From the NCBI GenBank assembly GCA_965204925.1, contig OZ242021.1, positions 992,001 to 1,056,000 on the forward strand: a DNA stretch of 64,000 bases, given 5' to 3'. The position numbers and the translations under genes are program-made. The notes beneath the pieces are model-generated. The model saw nothing but the letters and a program-made list of their open reading frames with translations, was not told where the DNA came from and searched no databases. Positions 8,085 through 16,975 of this stretch are shown in pieces. Source of the DNA: G963663315 sp965204925 (GTDB lineage Bacteria; Pseudomonadota; Gammaproteobacteria; Arenicellales; Poriferihabitantaceae). The stretch's first letter is position 1. Each line of letters starts with the position of its first letter.

Positions 8085-9170
8085 TCAGCGCGTCAGTACC
8101 AGGGTATCCGCAGGCCGCCAACCGACCCGAACCACATCCCCCACACGAAAGGTATCCATGTCCCGGCTGCGGTTCTGGATTGTACCGGAAAGTTGGACAC
8201 CCTCCCGGGTTTCGACAAAGACATGACTCTCGCTGCCATGGTAGGCGACATTGACGACTGTGGCGCTGACACTGAACAGCTCTGCGTCCGGCTGTTGACG
8301 AAACAAGCGGGTCTTTTCCGGGCGGATGGCGATGCTGTCAACCGGATCAGTCGAATCTTGCCAGGGAATATGGATTGTACCCAGCTGCGGGACACTCACA
8401 GCCATCTGTCCGTTTTCGAACTTTGCGGATGACACCTCAAAAACATTCATTTTGCCGATAAAGTCGGCAACGAACCGGGTGCGTGGATATTCATAGAGTT
8501 GGCGGGGTGTCGCTACCTGTTCAATCCTGCCCGCACGGATCACAGCAATGCGATCAGCCATGGATAACGCCTCGTCCTGGTCATGGGTAACGATGACAAA
8601 GGTGATGCCCACGGATTGTTGCAATTTGACCAGTTCTATCTGCATAGCCTCGCGCAACTTCGCGTCCAGGGCCGAGAGAGGTTCGTCCAGCAGCAGCACC
8701 TTGGGTTTCTTGACCAGGGCGCGCGCCAGCGCGACTCGCTGTTTCTGCCCTCCAGACAACTGCTCCGGCATACGATTGCGGAAGGACTCAAGCTGCACCA
8801 AGGCAAGCGCAGCCATGACCTCGGCTTCCAACCTGGCTCTCGGCGCGCCGGCCACCTTAAGCCCGTAAGCCACATTATCGAAAACCGTCATGTGCGGAAA
8901 CACGGCGTAGGACTGGAATACCATGTTTACCGGACGCCGGTTGGGCGGGATGCCGGACATATCTTCTCCGTCAATCAAAAACCGTCCCGAGGTGGGAACT
9001 TCAAGGCCGGCCAACATCCGCAGCAACGTGGTCTTGCCGCAACCTGACGGACCAAGCAAGGCAAAAAACTCCCCGGCATCAATGTCAAGGCTGTTGTTGT
9101 CCACTGCCAGAATATTGCCAAATTTCTTGGAGGCGGAGCGGATCCGGATCATGGGCGCCGGCTTGTTCAT
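8085..9170 (-). CDS. potG: Polyamine ABC transporter ATP-binding protein
   Basis: Cytoplasmic ATPase powering spermidine/putrescine uptake. Walker A is GPSGCGKTTLL, the signature is LSGGQKQRVALARAL, Walker B is VLLLDEPLSALD and the switch His is in VTHDQDEAL. A C-terminal TOBE-like beta domain follows (about residues 250-361). ATG 9170 (MNKPAPM) is chosen over an upstream in-frame ATG at 9227, which would overlap the permease gene. It is the last transporter gene of a four-gene minus-strand operon. PotG is preferred to PotA because it is grouped with a TAT-signal PotF-like binding protein, but the distinction is not firm. Confidence 0.88.
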   Translation of the reverse strand: MNKPAPMIRIRSASKKFGNILAVDNNSLDIDAGEFFALLGPSGCGKTTLLRMLAGLEVPTSGRFLIDGEDMSGIPPNRRPVNMVFQSYAVFPHMTVFDNVAYGLKVAGAPRARLEAEVMAALALVQLESFRNRMPEQLSGGQKQRVALARALVKKPKVLLLDEPLSALDAKLREAMQIELVKLQQSVGITFVIVTHDQDEALSMADRIAVIRAGRIEQVATPRQLYEYPRTRFVADFIGKMNVFEVSSAKFENGQMAVSVPQLGTIHIPWQDSTDPVDSIAIRPEKTRLFRQQPDAELFSVSATVVNVAYHGSESHVFVETREGVQLSGTIQNRSRDMDTFRVGDVVRVGWRPADTLVLTR

Positions 9171-9187
9171 GGTTTGACGGTCTCCGG

Positions 9188-10033
9188 TCACACAACCTGC
9201 CTGCCCCCGATGCGGTTCTGCAACCACAGCGCGACAGCCGTCAGGATCAGGGTGATGACAATCAGGACAGTGGAGGCGGCATTGATTTCCGGCGTCACCG
9301 AGAACCGCACCATGGAATAAATTTTCACCGGAAAGGTCACCGTTTCAGGGCCCGCCGTGAAAAAGGTAATGACAAAATCATCCAGCGACAGGGTGAATGC
9401 CAGCAGAGCGCCCGCAATCAGTCCGGGTTTCATGAACGGCGCCATAATATCCCGGAATACCTGCCACTCATTGGCGCCGAGGTCGCGCGCCGCTTCCTCC
9501 AGTTCACGGTTAAAATTGGCCAGCCGCGCACGGACGATCATGGCCACGAAAGGGAAGCTGAACGATATATGCGCGATCGTGATAGCGCCCAGGCTGAGAG
9601 GCCAGGGCAACCCGGTGGGCCAGCCAATACGTTGAAAAAATGCCAACATGGCTACTCCCATACAGATTTCGGGGATGACAATGGGCAATGCCACAGCAGC
9701 CTCGAACGGGACCTTGCCGGGGAAGCGGAAACGCCAGAGCATGAGGGCCGCCATGGCGCCGAGGAACGTGCTTGCCAGGGTACTGAAAAAAGCGATCGTC
9801 AGAGAATTGGTGAAGGCCTCGATCAGGCCCTCGTTGTTCCAGGCCTTTTCATAATAGCGAGTGGTGAAACCGCGCCAGACGATATTGCGCCGACTGTCAT
9901 TGAAACTGAAAATGACCAGGATCACGATAGGCGCATACAGGAACGCGAACGACAGGGCAATAGTGGCCTGCATCCACCGCCTGCGCCCGTATTCGAGGGG
10001 GGCAACGGGTTGTCGGCGGCGCAGCGGGTTCAT
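9188..10033 (-). CDS. potI: Polyamine ABC transporter permease, PotI/PotC type
   Basis: 281 aa inner-membrane permease with about six transmembrane helices. The EAA loop (ELEEAARDLGANEWQVFRDI) couples to the ATPase. The C-terminal region SLDDFVITFFTAG is typical of PotC/PotI. It overlaps the preceding permease gene by 4 bp (ATGA), so translation is probably coupled. Together with PotH it forms the membrane channel of the polyamine importer. Confidence 0.88.
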   Translation of the reverse strand: MNPLRRRQPVAPLEYGRRRWMQATIALSFAFLYAPIVILVIFSFNDSRRNIVWRGFTTRYYEKAWNNEGLIEAFTNSLTIAFFSTLASTFLGAMAALMLWRFRFPGKVPFEAAVALPIVIPEICMGVAMLAFFQRIGWPTGLPWPLSLGAITIAHISFSFPFVAMIVRARLANFNRELEEAARDLGANEWQVFRDIMAPFMKPGLIAGALLAFTLSLDDFVITFFTAGPETVTFPVKIYSMVRFSVTPEINAASTVLIVITLILTAVALWLQNRIGGRQVV

Positions 10034-10944
10034 CCCTGCTCACCCCGCTTGTTTGCCAGCAACGCGCGTACAGCCAGGGCAAAGAACGTGATGTACATCA
10101 GAACAAACGACAGGGCAGAACCAAAGGGCCAGTCATTGGCAGACTTGAACTGGCGTTCGATCACGTTGGCGATCATCTGACTGTCGGTGCCTCCCAACAG
10201 GTCCGGGGTGAGGAAAGAGCCCAGCGCGGGTATGAAGGTAATGATTATGCCCGACACGATGCCCGGCAGGGCCAGAGGAACCATGATCGACCGGAATGTG
10301 CGCAAGTGGGAAGCGCCGAGATCAAGGCTGGCCTCCAGCCAGGATCGGTTCATGCGATCCAGGGACGCATAAAGCGGCAATACCATGAACGGAAGATGGA
10401 CATAGACCAGGCCAAATACCACTGCGAAATTATTGTAGAGAAAAGGAAGTGCAACGAAACGCTCACCCATGACGGTGGCAGCGTCGATACCGAGAAAATT
10501 CAGTATCGCCGAAGACCCGTCCCAAAGGGATTCAAGACCGTGGTTGAGATACCCCTTGGCGCGCAGTACCGCGATCAGCGCGTAAGTCCGGATCAACAGG
10601 TTGGTCCAGAACGGCAGGATCACGATAAGCAAGAGTACGGGCCGCCATTTCTCGCGAGCAAAGGTAATGACTATGGCTATGGGAAATGCCACTATCAGGC
10701 AAATCAGGGTGGTCAGACCGGCAAACCAGAAAGATTTGAGGAAGATGCGGATGTACAGGGGGTTTGCAGCGCGCCCGTAGTTCGCCAGGGTCCAGTTGAG
10801 GTCGATCTCTACCAGCCCTTGCTTCTCACCAAAACTGAACAGCCAAATCAACCCCAGGGGGGCGATAAAGAAGAAAAACAGCCAGAGGGAAGGCGGTACA
10901 CCGATCAACCAGAAGATCAGGGGATGCCGGCGCCAGTGATCCAT
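10030..10944 (-). CDS. potH: Polyamine ABC transporter permease, PotH/PotB type
   Basis: 304 aa, six or more helices. The EAA motif region is SWLEASLDLGASHLRTFRSI. The segment LPFWTNLLIRTYALIAVL is characteristic of PotB/PotH permeases, and GSFLTPDLLGG and MIANVIERQF match the C-terminal half of the family. It is preceded by a 79-bp gap containing a strong hairpin after the binding-protein gene, and overlaps potI by 4 bp. Confidence 0.88.
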   Translation of the reverse strand: MDHWRRHPLIFWLIGVPPSLWLFFFFIAPLGLIWLFSFGEKQGLVEIDLNWTLANYGRAANPLYIRIFLKSFWFAGLTTLICLIVAFPIAIVITFAREKWRPVLLLIVILPFWTNLLIRTYALIAVLRAKGYLNHGLESLWDGSSAILNFLGIDAATVMGERFVALPFLYNNFAVVFGLVYVHLPFMVLPLYASLDRMNRSWLEASLDLGASHLRTFRSIMVPLALPGIVSGIIITFIPALGSFLTPDLLGGTDSQMIANVIERQFKSANDWPFGSALSFVLMYITFFALAVRALLANKRGEQG

Positions 10945-10972
10945 GCGATGTCAGGAGCATACGGGTTGGGCG

Positions 10973-11000
10973 GGCAGGCAAGGCCCTGGCCTTGCCTGCC
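10973..11000 (-). promoter_or_regulatory. Intercistronic hairpin between polyamine binding protein and permease genes
   Basis: GGCAGGCAAGGC and its complement GCCTTGCCTGCC flank a 4-nt loop, a perfect 12-bp stem. On the transcribed strand no U-run follows. Such hairpins behind binding-protein genes commonly stabilise the upstream mRNA or reduce read-through, giving more binding protein than permease. The role here is inferred. Confidence 0.6.
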
Positions 11001-11023
11001 TTTCTGCGGGAAGATGAAACCGG

Positions 11024-12097
11024 TCAGGCCGCCTGAATACGGGTCCAGGTTTCATCAATCAACTGCTGGTATTCCTCACCCTTGTAGATGGAGGTTTCGG
11101 ATACGGCCGTGATCTCTGCAGGGGGGAAGATGGCCGGATTGCGGGTATAGGACGCATCCATTCTGGTCTTGGCCGCGGCATTGGGGGTAGCGTACTGGAT
11201 GTAGTCGGCGATCAGTGCGCCAGCGTCGGCATCCAGTATGTAGTTGATGAACGCATGGGCGTTTTCCGGGTGAGGGGCGCCTCTGGGAATGCACAGGCAG
11301 TCCTCCCAGAGCAGGCCGCCTTCTTTCGGTACCGCATAACCGATATCGTCGTCCTCCAGCATCACCTGCAGGATGTCGCCGTTCCATTCCATGGTAATAT
11401 CCACGTCACCTGCCACCAACAGATCCTGGCCGTTATCCTCGGCGAACGTCTTGATGTGCCCTTTCTGCCGGATAATCATTTCCTCTACCTGCCTGATGAG
11501 AGCCGGATCGGTCGTGTTGAGCGGATGGCCGAGGTACTTCAACCCCATCTGGATAACCGTCGAAGCGTCAGCCAGCATGGCAATTTTGCCGGAGTAACGA
11601 TCGGAATCGTACAGCCATTTCCAGCTGTCAGGGACGCCGTCGACACTCGACTTGCGGTAGCCGATGCCGATACTGCCCCACATATAGGGCATACTGTGTT
11701 TTCTGCCGGGGTCGAACAGGGCATCCTGGAACGGAGCGTCAATGTTGGCAAAGTTGGGTATCCTGCTGTGATCGAGCGGTTCCAGCATACCTGCAACGAT
11801 CATGCGTTCAACATAGTCATTGGTCGGAACGATCAGGTCGTATCCGGGGTTGCCTCCTTTCAGTTTGGCAAACAGCTCGTCGTTATCGGCGAACAGATCC
11901 ATGTTGACCTCAATGCCGCTTGCGGCCCTGAAATCGTCAAGCGTGGTTTCCCCGATATAGGTATCCCAATTATAGAAATTGAGTTTCGGTTCCTCGGCTG
12001 CGAAGAGGTCCCGGGATACGAAAGTAAGGCCGGCGGCCGTTGCGCTGATACCTGCCAGAAAGGCGCGGCGGCTGATCGTTGGTTTGGGTATGCTCAT
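11024..12097 (-). CDS. potF: Polyamine-binding periplasmic protein, PotF/PotD type
   Basis: Captures putrescine/spermidine in the periplasm and delivers it to the PotHI permease. ATG at 12097 has GAGGAG 7 bases upstream and opens with a Tat-type signal (SRRAFLAGISATAAG). An upstream in-frame start at 12181 lacks this support. The mature protein starts around EEPKLNFYNWDTYIGE, the classic polyamine-binding N-terminus, and includes YDLIVPTNDYVERM. The length of 357 aa is normal. A Tat signal is less common than Sec for this family. First gene of the pot operon; its promoter should lie in 12098-12257, where I see no clear consensus. Confidence 0.9.
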   Translation of the reverse strand: MSIPKPTISRRAFLAGISATAAGLTFVSRDLFAAEEPKLNFYNWDTYIGETTLDDFRAASGIEVNMDLFADNDELFAKLKGGNPGYDLIVPTNDYVERMIVAGMLEPLDHSRIPNFANIDAPFQDALFDPGRKHSMPYMWGSIGIGYRKSSVDGVPDSWKWLYDSDRYSGKIAMLADASTVIQMGLKYLGHPLNTTDPALIRQVEEMIIRQKGHIKTFAEDNGQDLLVAGDVDITMEWNGDILQVMLEDDDIGYAVPKEGGLLWEDCLCIPRGAPHPENAHAFINYILDADAGALIADYIQYATPNAAAKTRMDASYTRNPAIFPPAEITAVSETSIYKGEEYQQLIDETWTRIQAA

Positions 12098-12257
12098 GGG
12101 AATCTCCTCAAAATCGTGTGGTTGAGTGCAATAGGGAAATATATCGCAGTTGCGGCGAAATGCACATATCCAATATTTCATTTTGCCGGTTACGGTTAAA
12201 CAGATTGTCCGCTGTCCGCCAGCATGCCACGGTCCCGCGGACTGCCTTGTCTACATG

Positions 12258-13535
12258 TTACAGCATTCCGGCTAACAGACTGGCCCGCTCCACGGTCCAG
12301 TAAGATGCCACCGTAATGCAGGGCAGAGCCACGGCCCAGCGTACTGTGACGAGGGCATTCATGCTGACCCGGGCGATGACGAAAAGCGCAAACCAGACAA
12401 CCGCTACGATCAATACCTGGCCGATCTCGACACCGATGTTGAACGATATCAACGATTTCCAGAGATGGGCGCTGCCCGGCAACAGCAACTCGTGGAGCAC
12501 GAACGAGAACCCCAGTCCGTGGACAAGCCCGATGCCGGTGGTCACGGAAAAAGAGGCGGCCGGGTGCGCCCCTCGCCGACTGCCCAGCAGGATCACGGCG
12601 CCCGCATAGATAATGGTCAGGGCAATCAGCGTTTCCACCATGGGCACAAACCAGTCCGCGGCCGGCACATAACCAAGGAAACCAGCGATCAGGGTCACCG
12701 TATGACCCAGGGTAAAACCGGTAATACGCCACAGAAGACCCGCCAGCCCCAACGCGCCCACGGTAAGGCACATGACGAAAAGCACATGATCGAGGCCTTC
12801 CAGTATGTGGACCATCCCCTGCCGGACAAACGTGGCGACCGCCTGCCATTGCGAATTGCTGAACGTGACCGGATCGTTCAAAAGACCGGTCAGCCGGTAC
12901 ACTTGAACATTTCCCGGATAATAGTCGAGGATCAGGTTGGCCGTCTCCTCCTGCCCTTTCAGCCCCGGATTGAACGTACTGCGATAGGAGAATGTGTCCA
13001 CAGGGCGGTCGTAACGATAGCGAAGCAACAGGTCCGTGACCGTTGCGCCGACATGGATTTCCCCGGCGTCATAGGGGAACACGTCCTGTTCCAGTGAATG
13101 TTTCGCTTCTTCCAGTGACGCGAACGGCGGCTGCTCACTGACAGGATGCACGCCAACGTCCAGCGTTTCCGCCCTGAGCGCCTTGCCCTCGACAGAAAAC
13201 GTCTGTCCGCTCTCGGCCAGGGCGGCAAAATCCATGGGTGTTCTGCGAATGGCGCCAAGGTCGAGATAATGCATCAGGATCCCCGATTCGACTCTTTGGT
13301 ACGTGAAAGGGGCAGGTGCGGAAAGACCATTGTCATCGACCTCGCCCGCGAGTTCTGCCAGAAAGAGCGGCGTCGGCAAGCGCATATAGACATCCAGACC
13401 GGACCCGGTATGAACGACATGAACGATGCGGATATTCAAATCCAGATTGAAGTGCGCGTGGGCGGGCAAGGAAACAAGCGCCAGCAGAAGCAAGGCCCGC
13501 CTGAACGGCTTTTTCCCGATCACGATCTCAGCCAA
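12258..13535 (-). CDS. HupE/UreJ-like membrane protein with periplasmic N-terminal domain
   Basis: 425 aa. A signal peptide (ending AHA-HFN) is followed by a ~200-residue extracytoplasmic domain, then about six transmembrane helices. The membrane part has the HupE/UreJ-2 histidine pattern: GMVHILEGLDHVLF, GFTLGHTVTL, GLVHGLGFSFVL and FNIGVEIGQ. These metal-permease-like proteins are suspected to move Ni, Co or other metals; the substrate is unknown here, and no hydrogenase or urease genes are nearby. It is separated from the upstream gene by a strong terminator. Confidence 0.8.
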   Translation of the reverse strand: MAEIVIGKKPFRRALLLLALVSLPAHAHFNLDLNIRIVHVVHTGSGLDVYMRLPTPLFLAELAGEVDDNGLSAPAPFTYQRVESGILMHYLDLGAIRRTPMDFAALAESGQTFSVEGKALRAETLDVGVHPVSEQPPFASLEEAKHSLEQDVFPYDAGEIHVGATVTDLLLRYRYDRPVDTFSYRSTFNPGLKGQEETANLILDYYPGNVQVYRLTGLLNDPVTFSNSQWQAVATFVRQGMVHILEGLDHVLFVMCLTVGALGLAGLLWRITGFTLGHTVTLIAGFLGYVPAADWFVPMVETLIALTIIYAGAVILLGSRRGAHPAASFSVTTGIGLVHGLGFSFVLHELLLPGSAHLWKSLISFNIGVEIGQVLIVAVVWFALFVIARVSMNALVTVRWAVALPCITVASYWTVERASLLAGML

Positions 13536-13624
13536 CCGCCTGTGCCTGCATCACGGCAAAGGCCCCGAGAACGGCCGACCATGACCCGACAATCAACCCC
13601 GATATGATCCGCTCCAGTCAATAC

Positions 13625-13656
13625 AACGGAACAAGCCTTCCCCGGCTTGTTCCGTT
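13625..13656 (-). terminator. Intrinsic terminator, 13-bp stem
   Basis: AACGGAACAAGCC (13625-13637), loop TTCCCC, GGCTTGTTCCGTT (13644-13656). On the plus strand a T-run follows directly; on the minus strand the tail is the weaker GTATT. Since both flanking genes are on the minus strand, it most likely ends transcription of the beta-lactamase-fold gene. Confidence 0.75.
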
Positions 13657-13673
13657 TTTCAGGTAACCCGCTA

Positions 13674-14609
13674 TTATCCGCCGCCGGAAACCATGTTATG
13701 CGAACCGAAATACATGACATGGCCTTTCATGTCCGCGATTTGCGCAGCGCTCAGTTGCAGCGTCGGGCTATCAAGCACAGTGTGCGGATGTCTCTCGGCC
13801 CACTCCAGCGCAGGCATGAGGGTGGAAGTCACGAACGTCGTCTCGGGAACCAGATAATGGTGAGGTATCGCGACCTTGGCGCCGGTCATGGCAACGACGC
13901 TGTCCGCCTGCTCGTAGTCCAGGATATGCCGGGAGCCGTCCACCGGTACGAATACCACATCCACCTGGCCGACCTTTTCCATGACGCCGGCTGGCGGCGC
14001 GGCGCGGTTGTCTCCCCACATCAGCAACCTCATGCCACCGGTCTCAATGATATAGAGATTATTATCCAAATGCCTCATGTTGGTCGGTGGGCACGGGTCG
14101 TCACGTCCCTCGAACTGCTTGACAGCGTCGGTCCAGGGAATGATTCCGGGAGCAACGCACACATGCTTGTCGGCAATACCGGTGATCCTGACATCGCCGA
14201 GCTCGAACGTCCCGGCCATCCTGTCTAACAGCATGTTCGCATCCAGCCGGTCCAAGGCGTCATGATCAAAGTGGGCGTGTGTGGAAAGGCCGATATCCAC
14301 CTCTGTCATGGGAAAATCCATTCGGTACCAGAGTCCCCAGGCGCCGGAAGGATCATTACGCCAAGGATCCACAATCATGGTAACACCTTTCGGTGATGTC
14401 ACCTTGAACGATGAGTTGCTGTAGTAGGAAATTTCGACTGTCCCCGTGGAATCACGGACACCGCCCTCATTCTGGATCTGGACGATGCGGTTGTGGTTGC
14501 TCGTGGACATCCATGCGTTCATCTGGCTGATTACTTCCTCACTGACTGTTGCCAGTCCTCCCGCAACCAGCGCCAGACCGACTGCAAGCAGTTGTAACCT
14601 CTTCAGCAA
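13674..14609 (-). pseudogene. Exported metallo-beta-lactamase-fold hydrolase, body severed from its start by an IS
   Basis: The frame encodes a signal peptide (KRLQLLAVGLALVAGG) and a metallo-beta-lactamase-fold domain of the UlaG-like type, with the metal motif STHAHFDHDALDRLD and later metal-ligand candidates such as MWGDNRAA and IPHHYLVPE. The insertion sequence at 14606-16215 landed right after the original start. The ribosome binding site and ATG are now stranded at 16227-16244, and the target repeat restores the codons AAG AGG TTA CA on this side. The only start now available is a TTG at 14607-14609, formed by the IS end, with an in-frame TAG just upstream. Otherwise the reading frame is undamaged, so the insertion may be recent. 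Confidence 0.85.
14593..14605. repeat. Target-site duplication, left copy
   Basis: TGTAACCTCTTCA, identical to 16216-16228 on the other side of the IS. A 13-bp duplication fits IS4-family elements, which make 9-14 bp repeats. Confidence 0.9.
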
Positions 14610-16215
14610 TTCCCGCTAAATCCGGGAAGCCAGTAAATTCGGGGGTTTCAGGGGGTTATTAGACAATCTTTTCGCAGATTTTTCATGGAAAAGCGGTAGA
14701 ATAAGGGCCGTTTCTTCATAGTCGGAGGATACCATGCCCAGGACCCTGTTTCGCAAGACCCTCAGCGCGCCGGGCCTCCTGCGGCTGGTGCGTGGGGATT
14801 TCGATCGCATCGAAGACCCCGTAGCAAGCCGTGGCCTGGGTCTGACGGACTGCCTGATGTCGGCTTTGGCGATGTTCAGCCTGAAGTACCCGTCGCTGCT
14901 GAGCTTTGAAAAGGATGCGCGCGACGAGGACCGTATCCGGTCGAACCTCAAAAACCTGTACGGGGTGGTTCGCGCGCCATCGGATACGGCCATGCGTGAG
15001 CGTCTGGATCTGGTAGACCCGCGCTCGCTCCGCCGTGTTTTCAAGAGCGTGTTTGCCGCTTTGCAACGGGGCAAGGGTTTGGAGGGTTTCACCTGGTTGG
15101 GTCACCATCTGCTGTCGGTAGACGGCACCGGGTATTTCTCATCGAAGAAGGTGCATTGTGAGCGCTGCTGCGAGAAGCATCACCGCGATGGCAGCACGAC
15201 CTGGTACCACCAGATGCTGGCGGCGGTGCTGGTTCACCCGCAACACCGGGAGGTATTTCCGCTCGCCCCGGAGCCGCTCCTGCGGGCGGACGGGTCGCGC
15301 AAGAACGATTGCGAACGCAATGCCGCCAGGCGGCTGTTGCGGGACGCGCGGCGGGAGCATCGGCGCCTGAAGTTGCTGGTGGTGGAAGATGCGCTGGCCT
15401 CGAACGGCCCGCACATCCGGCTGCTGGAGGAACTGGATATGCGATATGTGCTGGGGGTGAAGCCGGGAGATCATGGGGAACTGTTCCACTGGGTGGGCGT
15501 CACGGCGGCGACCCGTAGCGTGGAGATGGAGAAGGACGGCGCCCGCTTCCGCTTCCGATTCCTGAACGGCGTGCCGTTGAATGACGCGAATTTCGATTTG
15601 GAGGTGAACTTCCTGGAATGCCAGGAGACCCGCGCGGACGGTCGGATACTGCATTTCTCCTGGGTCACGGACCTGGAAGTCACGGAATCCAACGCATACG
15701 AACTGATGCGGGCGGGACGTGCTCGCTGGCGCATCGAGAATGAAACATTCAATACCCTGAAGAACCAAGGCTACGGCTTTGAACACAATTTCGGTCACGG
15801 CCGGCAACATCTGGCGACGGTGTTCGCCCACCTGATGATGTTGGCGTTCCTCATGGATCAGGTGCAGCAACGGTGCTGCTCGCTGTTCCGCGCCGCGCGC
15901 GCCAAGGCGGGCAGTTTGAGGTCCCTGTGGGAGCGGCTGCGCGGGCTGTTCTCGGGATTCCACGTTGCGGACTGGGAGACGCTGTACCGGGGTATCGCGT
16001 TCGGGCACCGCAAGCCTGAGCTGGAGCCCTTCGACACATCCTGACCCGGTGCCGTGACCGAGTGTGTGAAAGGCCGGTTCTTCAGGAAAACCCATGGCCA
16101 ACCGCCGATCCGGCAATCCGCCGGAGGGGTGGCCTTGTCCGCATACCCTTAACGCCTGCGTTTGCATCCGAAAATCCCGCCGAATCCATGTGGGGATGTC
16201 CTTAGCGGGAATTGC
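14606..16215 (+). mobile_element. Complete insertion sequence, 1610 bp, IS4-like
   Basis: Bounded by perfect 14-bp terminal inverted repeats (GCAATTCCCGCTAA at 14606, TTAGCGGGAATTGC ending 16215) and flanked by a perfect 13-bp target duplication. It carries one intact transposase gene. Intact ends, open transposase frame and perfect duplication suggest an active or recently active element. A 636-bp internally deleted relative lies at 60186-60821. Family assignment to IS4 is by the transposase motif and duplication length only. Confidence 0.9.
14734..16044 (+). CDS. DDE transposase of the insertion sequence
   Basis: 436 aa. ATG at 14734 follows GGAGGATACC, a strong ribosome binding site. The likely DDE residues are D in LLSVDGTGYF, D in LLVVEDALASNG and E in ARWRIENETFNTLK; the last block resembles the YREK signature of IS4-family enzymes (Arg-x3-Glu). 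A CERCCEKHH segment near residue 145 may bind metal. Full length with no stops, so presumably functional. Large antisense frames over this gene are shadows. Confidence 0.92.
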   Translation: MPRTLFRKTLSAPGLLRLVRGDFDRIEDPVASRGLGLTDCLMSALAMFSLKYPSLLSFEKDARDEDRIRSNLKNLYGVVRAPSDTAMRERLDLVDPRSLRRVFKSVFAALQRGKGLEGFTWLGHHLLSVDGTGYFSSKKVHCERCCEKHHRDGSTTWYHQMLAAVLVHPQHREVFPLAPEPLLRADGSRKNDCERNAARRLLRDARREHRRLKLLVVEDALASNGPHIRLLEELDMRYVLGVKPGDHGELFHWVGVTAATRSVEMEKDGARFRFRFLNGVPLNDANFDLEVNFLECQETRADGRILHFSWVTDLEVTESNAYELMRAGRARWRIENETFNTLKNQGYGFEHNFGHGRQHLATVFAHLMMLAFLMDQVQQRCCSLFRAARAKAGSLRSLWERLRGLFSGFHVADWETLYRGIAFGHRKPELEPFDTS

Positions 16216-16244
16216 TGTAACCTCTTCATGATTATTGCCTCCCC
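16216..16244 (-). pseudogene. Stranded start codon and ribosome binding site of the IS-disrupted hydrolase
   Basis: On the minus strand GGGGAGG (16238-16244) precedes ATG at 16229-16227, then AAGAGGTTACA within the target duplication, and then the IS begins. Rejoining this to the gene body at 14605 gives MKRLQLLAVGLAL, a proper Sec signal peptide. The right copy of the duplication occupies 16216-16228. Confidence 0.85.
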
Positions 16245-16546
16245 GTTGTACTCTATGGTAGAAATAAATGCGCCGAACCCGCAAGGGCCTCCAAAAAACA
16301 GTAATACGGCCAGCAAACGGGCCTTTCCTGACCTGTCATATCTGATTGAGGATACCTTTAGTCCTCCCGGGAAGTCAAGACCGGGAATTGTCCAATGGAG
16401 GATGAGGGGTATCTCCAGCGGGAAATGCGCTTCAACGCGGTAATTTCGGGGATTGGACACTTCATTTGCCCGGCAACATTCCCGGAGAGTGTTTTCAATG
16501 ACGGATTGGGTATATAATGAAGGGCAAGCAACCAGCTTTGATACTC
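16245..16546. other. Intergenic stretch holding the old hydrolase promoter and the apaG promoter
   Basis: No gene is credible here. It should contain the former promoter of the disrupted hydrolase (minus strand) and the promoter of apaG (plus strand). A TATAAT at 16513-16518 is well placed to serve apaG from the ATG at 16547, though no good -35 is visible. Confidence 0.4.
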
Positions 16547-16924
16547 ATGTCAGATAACCAGCAGATCCGGGTCACCGTTGTACCGCAGTATCTCTGGGAA
16601 CAGTCCCACCCGGAAAATAATCACTATGTATTTGCATATACGGTCAATATGGAAAATACCGGGCGGGTTAGCGCCCAACTGCTGAGTCGCCACTGGATAA
16701 TCACCGACTCCGAGGGACAAACCGAAGAAGTGAGGGGTCCCGGGGTGGTCGGGGAGCGCCCGAACCTGAAACCCGGTGAAAGTTTCCAGTATACCAGCGG
16801 CGCCATCCTGAAAACCCCGGTCGGGACCATGACCGGAAGCTACCGCATGCAGGACGAAAACGGTGAATTGTTCGATGCAATGATCCCGGTTTTCACGCTG
16901 TCTGCGGAAGTAGTGTTCCATTAA
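16547..16924 (+). CDS. apaG: ApaG (Co2+/Mg2+ efflux-associated, DUF525) protein
   Basis: 125 aa from ATG 16547, the same length as typical ApaG. The fibronectin-III-like family core is clear: YVFAYTVNMENTG, LLSRHWIITD, GPGVVGERPNLKPGESFQYTSG, and GTMTGSYRMQDENGE. Function is uncertain; it is linked to cobalt resistance in Salmonella and binds pyrophosphate-containing molecules in Xanthomonas. An in-frame ATG 30 bases upstream (16517) overlaps a TATAAT box and is disfavoured. Unusually it is not linked to apaH or ksgA here. Confidence 0.9.
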   Translation: MSDNQQIRVTVVPQYLWEQSHPENNHYVFAYTVNMENTGRVSAQLLSRHWIITDSEGQTEEVRGPGVVGERPNLKPGESFQYTSGAILKTPVGTMTGSYRMQDENGELFDAMIPVFTLSAEVVFH

Positions 16925-16975
16925 ATGGCAAAAAACCGGGCGGGCGCCTGTCGGAAAACGGCTGTTATCCGCTCA

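Noticed and set aside
11255..12199. 314-aa plus-strand frame over the polyamine-binding protein gene
   Set aside because: Shadow frame; the minus strand has a clear Tat signal and family motifs.
15139..16284. 381-aa minus-strand frame across the transposase
   Set aside because: Antisense shadow of a GC-rich coding gene; no domain and no ribosome binding site.
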